Below are positions 10,423 through 22,044 of a DNA stretch of 64,000 nucleotides, piece after piece. Position 1 is the stretch's first letter. Each line of letters starts with the position of its first letter. The DNA comes from Trichaptum fuscoviolaceum. Its lineage: Eukaryota > Basidiomycota > Agaricomycetes > Hymenochaetales > Trichaptaceae. The notes under the pieces were generated by a model. It searched no databases and was not told the DNA's origin. It was given only the letters and a program-made list of their open reading frames with translations. The position numbers and the translations under genes were made by a program. The stretch is from NCBI GenBank assembly GCA_910574455.1, contig CAJSYZ010000005.1:3224001-3288000 (forward strand), written 5' to 3'.

Positions 10423-12591
10423 TCAAGAAGTGCGACAAATGCCAGCCGCATCCCAATTCTCGCTGCCAACGCCTGCACCGACTATGAAAAGATCGTTAGG
10501 ATCGTACTCCTTTTTGACCTTCAGCAGGCGAGGGTAATTCGAGCCAAAGAAAGTTTGCTGGAAATTCGGTTCCCGGACATCCGCCTCATTTGAGTAGGCA
10601 CCACTGTCCGATTCACCGGTCATTCGAGCGAGAATCGGCACCCATTCGTTCGTCATCTGTTGCTTTATTGCCTCGACCCTCGAGGGCGTGACACTGTCGG
10701 GCCAATCTTGCGCAGCGATGACCTGCAAAGCTGATCAATGACATGAAGCACAGCGAGTAGTAAAAGGAACTTTCATGTGTCTTCGCCGTGCGCCACTTTG
10801 GGGTTACTGCGGAGGAGATGTTTGCGTTTTCTGCGACCTTGCCTAAATAATGTCGAAGTTATTAAGGTATCTTTCCATGGTATTCTCAGTCAGTCAAAAC
10901 ATACCACCAGCGAGCTTATGTCCCAATATCCTGTGAAGTAGTTCGAGTTGTGAATATTCTTTTGATAGCCATGAAATATAACTTGGAAAACTCACTCGGC
11001 AACCCCCTTCTCAAGCATCTCCTTTACACCCTGCCCTATCAATTCAGGATTCTCTTTGTATGTATCTGCAGGGATTAACCTCGACCCCAAGATATCATTA
11101 ATGCCGAAGAACACGTCTTTATCAAACAACAGATCATTCGCGAGCCCTGTTGCAGTATCTTCCCCCTGAATGCTAAAATTCATACTCTTCGCGTCATCCA
11201 GGAGCGGTTTCATGAGCACCTTCGCCTCGTCTCCACTCTGGTTCGCGAAGAACGTGTTGAGTGTAAGCAAGTTCCCGCCGACAGAGGGATCCAAGTTACT
11301 GTTGAATAAATAGAAGTATTGTCCTGCGCGTACAACGTCCCAGTCAAAGATATGGCGAGCGTGTAGTGTCATTAGGTTGGCAGTTGACTCGTTCGTAGAG
11401 GCAATTATATTGACGGTATGGACTGTGGCACTGAAAATAGGGAAGGTGCGGACTGTCGCTGAGATAACTACTCCCCAGCTACCACCCCCTCCACCACGAA
11501 GCGCCCAGAACACTAATTGCAGCAGAGTTAAAATGCGCCTGGGTAACAAGAGATTAGAAACTTACAGTCGGGATTCTTGGCAGCGTTTGCAGTCACCAGA
11601 CTACCATTCGCGATGGCAACCTGAAACTCTTTGCAATAGTTAGTTTGCTAGAGCATCGATCCTTGACCAACACGTTACCTAACACATTGTCGGCTCCAAG
11701 TCCAAATACCGGAGAAAAGGCAGAGTGGCCTGCGCCTTGTACATATCCGCCAGCCAATACTACGGTCGCAGTGCTCCCTCCCACGTAGAACTTGCCCGCA
11801 CCCTTGGATGCCTCGTAAAGCAGGTTCAGAGGCATGCCACTGCCAGCAGTCATCACACTCCCCATATCTATGCCATTCACGATGAAGGAGTCAGAAAACG
11901 ACACATTCCGGAAGTTATGTGTCCAAAGAAGCAGTGACCCCTTCGCAGTCGAACGACCTAGGAAATCGTGACCCGATGCCTTGATAGCAACTTTGAGATT
12001 ATGTTGAGCAGCGAAGCGTATGCCGGCCTGGGATACGACGTCTAGCGATCGAAGAGTTGAGAACATAAGAATATTACTTACCTGAATATGACGCGCTTCG
12101 GTGGCATTCACAGCGAAGACTGGCACATTGCCTTGACCACAAGTCGTACCATTTTGTAGGCAAAGGGAAGGGGGATGAGACAAGTAGTCCTGTGTGACAA
12201 ATTAAGCATAGGAAATAGGACAATCTCGAATCGGTGTACCTGTTCCCAGTTGTACTGAAAAGAGAATAGAAACGTCAGAGACCATATTCGAGAAAGCACT
12301 GTGGGCCAACAAACGTACATTGACCATAGCACCTGGGACAGTGGTCCTAAAAACTGTGCTCTCCCACAGATCCGAAGGACAGTTTCCAGCAGGGAGCTCG
12401 TGGCAGAATTTGGCTGAGGGGACTACGGTGACCAGAGTCCCATCAATGGTAGTATTGAATTTGTCCCATTCAGCTTGAGCTGGAAATCCTGGGTCTCCAG
12501 GAATGTTTCTGCATCGCTGATCGGCGCTACTGGTAAAACCAAAAAGAGCAGCGAAGGCAGACAAGTGCACAGTTGAGAGAAGTATGTGCAT
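10423..12591 (-). CDS. Secreted FAD-linked oxidase, berberine-bridge-like (copy 1, intact)
   Basis: The ATG at 12591 begins MHILLSTVHLSAFAALFGFT, a good signal peptide, so the enzyme is probably secreted. The first exon continues with CRNIPGDPGFPAQAEWDKFN. After several short introns comes the FAD-binding part: IKASGHDFLGRSTAKG (the His is the usual covalent flavin attachment), GGYVQGAGHSAFSPVFGLGA and DNVL|EFQVAIANGSLVTANA, then LFWALRGGGGGSWGVVISAT. The C-terminal BBE domain ends the protein: [51 protein letters not shown] and GVGSENW. No Cys is seen where bicovalent members carry the second flavin link, so attachment is probably monocovalent. Such enzymes oxidise sugars, alcohols or alkaloids and pass electrons to O2, giving H2O2; the substrate is unknown. 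A paralogue lies on the plus strand at 55410-57569. Confidence 0.93.
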
Positions 12592-13841
12592 GATAGATGA
12601 CTGCAACTTAGGGCTGATATCCGTCAATGCGCAAACCTTCGAGTTCGAGTCCTTTATACGATTTTCATAGTATGTAGGGCGGGGACAAGGTATGTGCAAG
12701 ACCGACTATACCGAAGCCAGGGCGCATGTGAAGTGTCATAGGATATGTCGCTTGTCTCTATAAGTGTGTGTGAAAAGCAGACGCACGAGTGTTCAAGCCA
12801 TATTCGTCGGTACCGCAGTAAGAATATGCTGAAGAACCGAAACCAGTGCAAAGCGCAGCAATTTGTCCAAAATTTACGGAAGCAGATAGCTGCGCCTTTT
12901 CCCAATGAAGCGTCCCGTTGCCAAAATAGAACTCGTAACTTGAAGCCTCCAATACTTTCGGAGAACTTGTAAGCGGTTGGTCCTCGAGGCGCAATGCCTG
13001 TCGGATGTTCTTCACCAGATTAGAGGAGTAAGGACGACGATCAAGTCGGTAAGTATGTTGAAAGCGGCGTAGAGAAGTCATCATCCTTTCTTCCTGTATC
13101 GGTGTCAAAGCACTGCATAGTACAGTACGGCAGCACAGAAACCCATGCAACGCTAGATTCCTTCCTAATCGCTCATATCATACACAAACCGCACATAGAA
13201 CGCGAATCGGAGATGAGTCATAATTTCATCCGACACGGAACTTCTACGTCCCCAAAGCCACAATTACTCTTGAGGAGTTTAGTAAGGGAAACGATGTCAG
13301 TAACTTGAGGCCAGCTGAACACGCTCTCAGTATCGAGTCTGAATATATCATTGAGTCGAGATGAGAGCAGAAAACAATTCTTGGATAACATACCGTGCTT
13401 TTACAGGAATAGCGAACTTGAACTATCGGAGACCGATGATCGTGGCTATTGCACAGTGTGGATTTGCGCAATTATCCAACTTGAATACCAGTCCATATTA
13501 CTAAAAGTGACAGGACTCACTGACACATAAGTTGACACCTCTAATCACGCCTTGACACAGCGCTCTCTCATTTGCCACTGGCAATGCGTCAAGTCGAAGG
13601 TAGGAATTGAATTTGTTCAAACATAGCCATTTATTCTCAGCTACGTCTCGCATCGTGAACGCTTAAGGATCACTTCGCGTCCGCTTGTCGCATCAGCCAG
13701 TCCAATCAAATTTTTTGGTTCTCATGTGTACGAACTTGAATGCCAGTAGTAAAAAAAATAGATGGTGGTAAGTGGGAGAAATGGACTTAGTCGATTTCAC
13801 ATGACGGAGCCAAAGCGCACAAGCTCAATTGCGCCACCACC
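12592..13841. other. Divergent intergenic region (FAD oxidase / DAP1)
   Basis: About 1.25 kb. A 130-codon minus-strand frame (12758-13150) contains RRFQHTYRLDRRPYSS but matches no family I know and overlaps the region expected to hold the oxidase promoter. It is not called as a gene. Confidence 0.45.
12651..12660 (-). promoter_or_regulatory. TATA box of FAD oxidase copy 1
   Basis: The minus strand reads CGTATAAAGG about 60 bases before the ATG at 12591. Position and sequence fit a TATA element. Confidence 0.5.
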
Positions 13842-14521
13842 ATGTCCAACGTCGCGCAGCTCCTCCTCTTATCTGCGCTCGCCCTCCCGGTCGTCTACAT
13901 ACTTGCGCGCTCATTCTTAAAGCCATCAAGTACATCAGCTGTTGTCTCCGAAGAAGAATCTGAAAAGAGCGACGAACAACCGAAGAGCGTGATGTCTCCC
14001 GAGAATTCTGATCTTGCACCACCGAAGGATGATCCTTTCACACTCGAGCAATTGAAGGTGTTCGACGGAAGTGATCCAAGCAAGCCCATCTATGTCGCCA
14101 TCAAAGGTGCATATCTCACTGTTCAACAATTCGTTTCGAAGACAACGACTGATGTGCTGTGTTCACATACAGGTACTATATTCGACGTGTCTGCGAAGAA
14201 GGAGATGTATGGTCCTGGGAAATCGTACAACATCTTTGCTGGAAAGGACGGATCAAAGGGTCTTGGGTTGTCGAGTCTGAAGGTGGAGGACGCGATTCCG
14301 GACTACAGCTCGCTCCCCCCAGCGGAGATGAAGGTCCTGGATGACTGGCATGCATTCTTTACGTACGTGAACATATATTGTCGGTTCTCTGTGAGCACCG
14401 ACCGCGTTGCGGACATACGTACTGATATAAGCGCACTCTTTTTCTTTCACTAATTTACAGCAAGAGGTACAATATAGTCGGTCGAGTGATGGATGTGCCT
14501 GAAGTGGTCGCGGGGCGGTAG
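13842..14521 (+). CDS. DAP1: Dap1/MAPR-type cytochrome b5-like heme-binding protein
   Basis: Membrane-associated progesterone receptor (MAPR) proteins such as yeast Dap1 bind heme through tyrosine and support P450 enzymes of sterol synthesis in the ER. Three exons, 13842-14106, 14173-14362 and 14461-14521, give 171 residues. Residues 5-27 (AQLLLLSALALPVVYILARS) form an N-terminal membrane anchor, followed by a polar linker with EEESEKSDEQP. The heme/steroid-binding domain reads DPFTLEQLKVFDGSDPSKPI, YVAIKGTIFDVS, MYGPGKSYNIFAGKDGSKGL and DWHAFFTKRYNIVGRV. The YGPGKSYNIFAGKD motif carries the family's heme-ligand tyrosine. The joined C-terminus ends VPEVVAGR. It lies between the secreted FAD oxidase and a heme peroxidase gene. 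Confidence 0.92.
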
Positions 14522-15004
14522 GTGGTCTCGTTCTCATCTAAAGTCCGTGCTTCTGGATCGACGCCGGGACCTCACACGTTGGGTTATTCGATACATATTT
14601 GCGGGTGCCTATGGGGGCCAATTGTGTTGACGTTCCTGTTCTACTCGCGATTCGCAGGTCGTATGGAATGATCGAGTCTTGTTTTGGCACAGTTACTGAT
14701 CTTCTCTTGTTCTATATATTTCGTCCTGTTCGTTCCAGCACATCAAAGTTATAAAATCATCAAATCCGTTAATTTTAGAGATATTAGAAGGTGTACTTTT
14801 TGCACATCAAATTATAAGGCCATTAGTACAGCTACGGGATTGGGCAGTGTATGTGGTGAAACGTTGCAGTGATGAAAATCGTAGGGGAACCAGGTGGGGG
14901 ATAGAGGTACAACAAAACCAAGTGGTCGAAATGATGAAGACGAACGGGCGGTCGTGTCAGGAAATAAAGAAGTCGGAACTGATCAGAAAAAAAGGACGGG
15001 GCAT
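14522..15004. other. Intergenic region between convergent genes
   Basis: Spacer between the 3' ends of DAP1 and the chloroperoxidase-like gene. No coding potential recognised. Confidence 0.5.
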
Positions 15005-16026
15005 TCAAGGCGCAACGACTGGCAGCGTGCGTCTCTTTTTTGCGGGCTGCGGCTTCAACGGCTGTACTGGTCTCTCCTCAATTTGGGTAGACACAACAGC
15101 CGTTGAAGTCTCCGTTGACGCGGTATCCCGCAAAGCGTTCATGGCATTACGAAGCTTGCTTGACCAGTTGATTGTTCCAAGAAGTGGTGTTTGGCGCGTA
15201 GGCTTCCATCCTTCCGGAAGACGTTCTTCAAACCACCAAGTGTGTAGGTCCTCTTTCGGTATCGCGAAGGTTTCACCACCGAAAATCTGGAGGACGAGTG
15301 CAACCTCCCCGCGAGCGACCTCTTGCTGAACTGAAGTCATCTGCGTCCCAGGCTCCGCTTCCCTCCGGACACGCGCACGAGCAATATCATTGACGGTGTA
15401 GAAACCATTCCGCTCGTCCTTGGCGTAAAGCTCCTGCAAGTTGGGGTCTTGCCTCCTCGGCGCGTAAAGGTGGCCTTTTGGGGCATTGGCATGGGTGATC
15501 GACGCGTCGTGCTCGATGCGATTATGACGCGCGAGATCCGGAAGACAGAGCAAGCCAGCCTGGCCGAGCAGCACAACACCTCCCCATGACAGGAAGGCAG
15601 CCAGAGGCCATGAGAGATTATAGCATTCCATTAGAGCACGGGTGAGGTCGAATCCAGAGATATTCTGTCCGTCTCGAGGGCTTGAAAAAACAGATGAACA
15701 AAAAAACTCTGGACCGGGATCAAGCAACCGACTTACAGATAGCCGTGGTTCGCCATGACGTTCAGAGCAGGGCAAGGACCTCGAGTTCCTTCGAAGTCAT
15801 CAGGTGCGATGTATTCGTGAGACCCCAAGGCTCTAGCGTAAGGGCATGGCTTGATATCTCTTCGGAAAGCCCTTTCTACCGCCTGCTTCGGGGCGGGATC
15901 AAAGCCAAGGAGCTGGTGGATGATTGAGTAGAAGATGAAGCCGAGCACGGCCTTTGGGAGCGTTATAGCAGTCTCGACGGCGAAGCTCAGATAAAACTTG
16001 AGGTTGTCGGTGAATGTGGTCGGCAT
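15005..16026 (-). CDS. Chloroperoxidase-like heme-thiolate peroxidase with N-terminal anchor
   Basis: Heme-thiolate peroxidases (Cloroperox family, including unspecific peroxygenases) use H2O2 to oxygenate or halogenate organic substrates. Two exons, 16026-15737 and 15680-15005, give 321 residues. The signature GPCPALNVMANHGYL contains the proximal heme ligand Cys85 in the PCP motif. RIEHDASITHAN carries the EHD motif at about residues 153-155, with the family's acid-base Glu153. Downstream are YTVNDIARARVRREAEPG and ERLPEGWKPTRQTPLLG. The N-terminus (residues 18-41, TAITLPKAVLGFIFYSIIHQ) is hydrophobic without an obvious signal-peptide cleavage site, so it is more likely a membrane anchor than a secretion signal. 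The intron is GTAAGT..TTCAAG between HGYL and PRDGQN. Actual substrates are unknown. The neighbouring oxidase and DAP1 suggest, but do not prove, a shared redox role. Confidence 0.9.
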
Positions 16027-16126
16027 GGTTGTACGTCCAATGGCTCGACTATCCTGCAGAGGGCGGGGGGCTGTAGTGAGATGCTGGGGGCGGTAGGATA
16101 AGGGCCATGATTAGAGTCCGATGGGG

Positions 16127-16135
16127 CTTTATATG
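16127..16135 (-). promoter_or_regulatory. TATA box of the heme-thiolate peroxidase gene
   Basis: The minus strand reads CATATAAAG about 100 bases upstream of the ATG at 16026, the usual position for a fungal TATA element with a short 5' leader. Confidence 0.5.
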
Positions 16136-16695
16136 CTCGACGAGAGGTTAGTGTCAAGCTCGAAGGCGGATAGAAAGATGGCATAATCCATCGAGATCCC
16201 GGGTACTTTTTCCGGCAAGCGCCCTGGCCATCGGTTATTGAAACGTTACAAGGTTTTCCAAGCCTCGCCGGGCTTCCTTATCCCGCGACCGAGAAAAGCT
16301 TTCAATTGGCCATTAGAATCTCCCCTCGCGGACACAAACTCTCAGGAACATCAGTGGCATCTCGGCGCTCCTTGATCATTCCGGAAAAGTAAGAAATGAT
16401 AAATTATGAGAAAGAAAACTCACATGTTGCAAACAAAATGATGCGTAGATGGTTGTAGCTTGTCAAGAAGAACACGTCATTCCAGGGATGTGCACCTTGG
16501 ATTGCGACTTCAAATATTTTGTGTGTCTACAAGCTCTTGACAGCCTGCAGTGTGCGGCAGTACAGTTGCGATAAGCGTTCACGTCAAACTGCCACCCTGT
16601 AGATCAGCACTAGGCGAATTGAGGCTGTATAAGTTATAAAGACGGCCTGAGAACGGCTGGGTGTTCCTCGCTTGACGATTTATGCTCAGAATAGC
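16136..16695. other. Intergenic region
   Basis: Upstream region of the peroxidase gene. GTTATAAAGACG near 16634-16645 could be a TATA element for a small frame starting at 16696. Otherwise nothing is recognised. Confidence 0.4.
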
Positions 16696-16938
16696 ATGGG
16701 GCTGATTGAATTGATGGTTTGTGCATGTTGCGCTAGAACACGGTCGAAGGCACGCTCCGACGATAATCAGGTGTACTCCGAGTCCGTGCCCACGCCCAAG
16801 GGAGCCGCCCTCGTTTCCAGCAATGAAAGTCTGGAGTACCGTCCTGTAACAGCTGTTGTTGTCGATTTGTGCGCTGTCCGAGTGAAAGCGAGCGAGCTAA
16901 ACTTCGGAAGATCTTGTGGAGAACAGCACTGTAATTGA
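16696..16938 (+). CDS. Possible small acylated-type protein (80 residues)
   Basis: ATG at 16696, stop at 16936-16938. The N-terminus MGLIELMVCACCARTRSK has Gly at position 2 and a CACC cluster followed by basic residues, an arrangement seen in small proteins that are myristoylated and palmitoylated. A TATA-like GTTATAAAG lies about 55 bases upstream. The rest (SVPTPKGAALVSSNESLEYR and LCAVRVKASELNFGRSCG) matches nothing I recognise. Gly2 is not followed by the preferred Ser at position 6, which weakens the case. It could be a chance frame, since the opposite strand is also open here. Confidence 0.25.
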   Translation: MGLIELMVCACCARTRSKARSDDNQVYSESVPTPKGAALVSSNESLEYRPVTAVVVDLCAVRVKASELNFGRSCGEQHCN

Positions 16939-17443
16939 CCACTGACATCTGGCTTGGAATGAAAATGCATCCATATGCATCCGATATAGATCGACGCTCG
17001 ATTTCGATTGCACCAAACGGCCCATACCGGCTGAGCGCGCCCGGTATTAGTATTGGATATACTGCACGACGCGGCAGGTTATGGAATTGCATACAACTTG
17101 AAGGAGGAGAGGGTTAGACAGGCTCTCGGTGCTATCCCTTCTTTGATGCGGTAACTCTAAACTGCGAAGCTCTTTCTTGATGCAGACACCGAGGGAGGCT
17201 TTCTGCTCGTTTTATTAGATGTATGGTATGAAAATAGCACTTTGATTTATGAATAGTGGTACATACATATCTACGTGCTTCGGAAAAGTAGCAGTGGAAA
17301 AATAAGATTTGTGTTACATATATTCAAGTTGCGAGTCGGAGATTTTGAAATAATTACATAAGATTGGCGCTTCAGAAGACTTCAGATTCACACCTGGAGG
17401 AGACGCTCTTGTCCTCCACTACACACTACCAGTTTCAAGTCAA
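16939..17443. other. Intergenic region upstream of HIT zinc-finger gene
   Basis: AT-rich, with no recognised feature. Confidence 0.4.
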
Positions 17444-18722
17444 GATGGCGCCTCGACGGAGGGCACACTGTCAGATCTGCGACGAGACTGAATCCAAATA
17501 TGCCTGCCCAAAGTGCAATATCCTATAGTAAGAGAGATCTCAACGGTCATTGTTTTTTTGTTAATTTACTACCCCACAGTTGTTCGGTATCTTGTTATAA
17601 AAGACATAAAGGTATGTGATTAGAAGCCCTGCGATGAGATAGGAACATGCCTTCTTATCAGAGCCTTATACACGGAAGAACTCTCATGCATTGAACACGC
17701 ATCTAGACCTGTTGATACTACTTCCGATTCCACACCTCCTTCACTTTCGGAAAGCAACAGTACACGAGGCCGGAATTTACCTTCAAGTCCATCTGGTTTA
17801 AAACTATCTGAGCTGCAATCCTCGCAGGTTGTACGGGACGATCAATCGAAAACGGACTTCACCCAAACGATCGAAGAGGAGTGCTCCGCTCTACCGGAGA
17901 ATAAAAGCCGAGAGGAGCGTACAGCCAAAACTGATGTTGGGCAAGCACTGAATGGCGAGACGCCGAAAGAATCTGGCTCGGGCTCCACGGCAAGCGTAGA
18001 CACAGGTCAACTCTTTCTTGAATCCAGTTTACATGAGGCCGAATCGTCACCTTCTGCAATCGGGCAAACTTCGACTTTGACTGACCAGAAGTCATTGAAT
18101 TTGGATGGTACTACGAAGACACCGGATCCATCGGAGCAAGAGTATGGCGTTGTACCTGAGCAACGTCCGCTGCGCAAGCTCACGTCGCTGAAATGGCCTT
18201 ACGTGCCAGATGAACCTTCCTACCCTGATCCTTTGAAAAGAGACGACCCAAAGCCGCTAAATCTGAGACAGTACGAGTCTATTGGTATGTATCGGTTTCC
18301 ATTCTATTTGGCATCTACCAAACACACCGTACTCCCAATATCGTCTTGTCAGTATGTGCACCTGCTGACTTTCTTAAATTACAGCGACATCGGCTGCAGT
18401 CCGCCGTGCTTTATCATCTCACCCTCGACTTCCAGCCCTTCTAACTGAACTTGACAAACTACGAGGTCCGGAGCGAGAGGAAGAACTTGAGCGTGTGCTC
18501 GGCGTCTCCCAATCTCAAAGCACCGGCTTCTCAATAGCTGGTCTATCTTCGACTTCAGACTATATCTCTTCAGGCAACGGCTTCTCCAGGACAAGACCGA
18601 AATTGGATATAGACAGGGAAGACATGAAGGCCCTTAGGGAATTAGCGGAGGCCGTGGAAAGTGCGGTAAGAGGGGAACGGGCCGATGTCCTAGGATTAGA
18701 CTGGGAGGCTATGGCAGGTTAA
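17444..18722 (+). CDS. HIT-type zinc-finger protein (Hit1/ZNHIT3- or Bcd1-like)
   Basis: The start codon at 17444 gives MAPRRRAHCQICDETESKYA followed by CPKCNILY. After a short intron (17528-17578) comes CSVSCYKRHK. If the next intron ends at GAGATAG (about 17642), the join gives HKGTC and completes the full HIT pattern C-x2-C ... C-x2-C ... C-x3-C ... H-x3-C. HIT zinc fingers occur in box C/D snoRNP assembly factors and chromatin remodellers. A disordered Ser/Glu-rich middle follows. After an intron at 18284-18384, the C-terminal helical region reads TSAAVRRALSSHPRLPALL and ELDKLRGPEREEELERVLG, resembling the C-terminal part of Hit1/ZNHIT3-type proteins. The stop is the TAA at 18720-18722. 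The zinc finger is firm. The exact subfamily is inference, based on one N-terminal finger and a helical C-terminus. Confidence 0.83.
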
Positions 18723-21500
18723 ATTTATTCATCACAATGAGTATATTGTTCCACTTCGATTACCCTCTGACTCGTTACCTCTAGCTACGTTGGCCTGAAA
18801 AGTACTATAACTGATATTTGCAGGATAAGCTGTAGTACGTCGCGTCGTCGGCAATCATCTCGACAAGATCCTGACTCATGGCTGTCCACCTGTTCCGAAC
18901 TTTACAAGACTTCCGGTCATTGCTTAGGGGAACCCGCTACGAGTGCCGTCAAGAAAATAATCGGTGTAGGTCACTGTTAGGAGCACAATCCCCGGAATTC
19001 ACAGCGTTTCCTTACCCAAGTTTCGAGGTCTTTATTTCTGGTCATCTGTCTATTTCAATCGAGGGCCCACTTGACAACCCAGATCACATTTAGATCGCAT
19101 CAAATGCACTAATGTACGCTAGGATTTAGGCTGTCCAGGCTCATGAAACAAAAGCTATCGGACCTGTGCTGATGGCTGTGGTGACCTTCGATCTTGATCT
19201 GGAGTGGAGGCGACTACAACACTACTATTAGGCCTGGCGCTGTAGTGGTTGTGTCCACTACATCTTGATCAACGATTAAGGCAGGAAACTTGATTCTTAA
19301 TCCGCGTATAGGCTCCGGAATGTTGTAACACACCTTACCGGCAGTCAATTTACGGAGCTCACGGAGCTCAGTTATACGGAAGCAAACAGGGTCAATTTGT
19401 GTCCACAGATGTCCGCATGCCCTTATGGGTTGTGCGGCGCCTCCTGTTATTCATTGCAGATTTGTCGGTGGTCTTGTCTAAGCAAAAGCATATGCCTCGT
19501 CGAAAGAGGAACGCCACAACACATATCACCTGGTAGTATAGCACGCAGGACTGAAATGATGCGCCCAACTTTTACTATCGTAGTAACAGACAGTTGATAG
19601 AAGGGACTATTTTGATCGTTGCATAAACTCATCGTTCTATACGCCACGATGAATGACGACTGAGACATCAATATACATAGTCTTATACATCCCCTCCCGA
19701 AAATTCTTCAAAATTGGGATAACGATCGACAACTAAAAACAAAGCGTATTTAGTATGGTTGAAGATCGCATCTAAGATCGTGATGAGCGGTGCTTAGCTC
19801 TGTCCCCGTGAAGACAGAACACACATCAGCGGCCTCATTCCCCTTTCATCTTCTCTTGTTCATTGAATTGTTTGATGCCAAGCCTCGGACAGACATCCGA
19901 CACAGTGCTTTAAAATGTCGTTGGATAACATGTTGCCGAGGAGAGTTGTTTGGAGGTAAGTACAGTAGTATATCAGATTTGTTAATTGTTGATATCTGTC
20001 TCATATTGAAAGTGCAATCTTCAAGTTGTGTGCGCCTTAAAGCTGTGGGTGTGAATGATCGACAGACGACGCGACCGATGTTACACTGCCAGTGGCATGA
20101 TTAGTATCGCGTTCTAGCGGAGCTTGAATATGTACAGTACATCGAAGATGCTCCTGAACCCGGCGCTCGTATTCTTCCCTTCGTCCACGATGGTTAAGTG
20201 ATCTGTACATATCGGCACCTACAGACCGTTGCGTTGCTCCTCGAATTCAATACGCCACTCAATCATATTGCTCACTGGACTTTGAGCCCGCAGCAGATGC
20301 GTAGAAGAGCATGACCATCGACTCTTGCACCATTGAATCAATCTTACACACCAACTTCGTCGCCTCTGCAAGACACGCTAACATATACATATAGTGAACT
20401 CGTTGTCCACAAGCGGCTCAGAAGTGGCCAGAAGTTTATGCAAGGTTTTTGGAGCTCGCTGGGGCTTTCACAATAATCACGCCTCGCTCTTCATCACAAG
20501 TTGCACATAACGTTTTTTCCTAGTATTTGCAGTTCCACCTCATCACCGCGAACTATGGCATATCACTGCACCTGCAATGAGGTGACCTGGGATCTTATCT
20601 GTGGCACACTCATGTCCCAATAACGTGGCGAGCACGACTCCGACTAATGGGACCGAGACCTCATACTGGTGTGCCAAAATGTCTGCAGTGTCCATGAATT
20701 CATACCCCGGATTTACTCGCTACGGTATCCCCTGATGCTCACCTTGCACATTCCACGCTCAGTGACGCTACATATCATCGTGGTGAGTGAAACCTATAAC
20801 CTATCAGAACACTTTTTCCTGCCGGTCATACACAAATCTCTTTTAGTGATCTATCTAAACGTCGATAATGCAGGTTTCATATTCTTGCCACTTTCATAAT
20901 GTGCTAATATACATGCTCATTTCAGTGATCCTGTCAGATTATGAGGTGTTATGCGAGCAGATGTCGAACAAAGGTAAGGTAAATACAACGTCCGATGCCT
21001 TCCCACAAAGCATGATGGGCCAGAGATGGATCGGCTTGACCCAAGGCGCATGTCTTTGATCCATGCATTATCTCACCAGTCGTAATGGAACCGGAAAGGC
21101 GGTTGAGTTATTAAGCCTTAGTATTGAGCTTGAGCATATAAGAGAGACGTTTCACTCGTCAAGTACACACCATACATACCCCACACCACTACTTCACTAC
21201 AGTACCTTCTGTAACGACTTTCTGCGCAGGCGTAACGACACTGAAACAATAGAGCCTCATCGGATTTGAAGAAGGTACGAATTAACCTTGCTATTGTCTA
21301 CAAGATGTCTGTAGCTGATTTAGGCATTCCGCGTCCGACTCCGGACCTTATTTTCGAATCTGTGCTGTCGTCCGGTTTCTCCGTGCTAGACCAGTGTTTC
21401 CACTGTTATTGTTGTTTCCTTTCACGACGACAAAGAATCACCATTCCATATACTCACGAATCAGCCCACGACAATCTTATCTATACCCTAACATTGCATC
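18723..21500. other. Long gene-poor region with scattered degenerate coding traces
   Basis: About 2.8 kb without a convincing gene. Around 20120-20190 the plus strand reads LELEYVQYIEDAPEPGARIL and PFVHDG, and after a possible splice TVALLLEFNTPLNHIAHW (20226-20280). This looks like an eroded protein-coding segment but has no recognisable family and no intact frame. Minor palindromes occur at 20139 (TGTACAGTACA) and 19231-19250. A TATA-like CATATAAGAG lies at about 21135. Confidence 0.35.
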
Positions 21501-21713
21501 ATGAACGACTACATCATCAAATCCGCTACTTCCACACAATCACAACCCGCATTCTCCCCGGGGTTAACTCCGTTTGAGGCCGTCGCTCAATCATGGAACG
21601 AGGAGACGGAACAGGCGAAGCGAGAGTACTGGAGACGAGCGGGAAGGGCGTGGAAAGCATCTTCGGACTCCTCGAGGAGGAAGACGGCAAAAGACCGGAA
21701 AGCGAAGCAGTAA
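21501..21713 (+). CDS. Possible small basic protein (70 residues)
   Basis: An open frame from ATG 21501 to TAA 21713 encodes a polar, positively charged peptide: SPGLTPFEAVAQSWNEETEQ then AKREYWRRAGRAWKASS and a Lys/Arg-rich end. A TATA-like element (CATATAAGAG, about 21135) and a pyrimidine-rich leader lie upstream. Residue composition looks protein-like and the C-terminus resembles a nuclear basic tail, but no family is recognised and transcription is unproven. Confidence 0.3.
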   Translation: MNDYIIKSATSTQSQPAFSPGLTPFEAVAQSWNEETEQAKREYWRRAGRAWKASSDSSRRKTAKDRKAKQ

Positions 21714-22044
21714 CCTATTCACGACAACTTCGAGGGACTCGGAATGGACACGATTATTTAGAGTTATAGCGGGATAGTATCCAGCATTCTCCAACCTTTT
21801 CTACATTTCAATCTTCGGCATTCGATATTTATTTCCTTTAACTGCTGTGCAGACTAAATGCATTACTTCGGACTATTGACCATTTGCAATGCAAGGTGCG
21901 ACCACGAGGTCAATTCATTATAATTACCAGATTAGGTAACCATAAAGAAGATATTTCAAATTGATTTTCACTACTCTGACTCGCCCCGCTACCTACCAGT
22001 GCAAGCTCTGCGTTTCCTACCAGCAAGCCCAAAAAGTATTAGCC

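Noticed and set aside
12758..13150. 130-codon minus-strand frame upstream of FAD oxidase copy 1
   Set aside because: No recognisable domain, and it overlaps the region expected to contain the oxidase promoter and leader; insufficient support for a gene.
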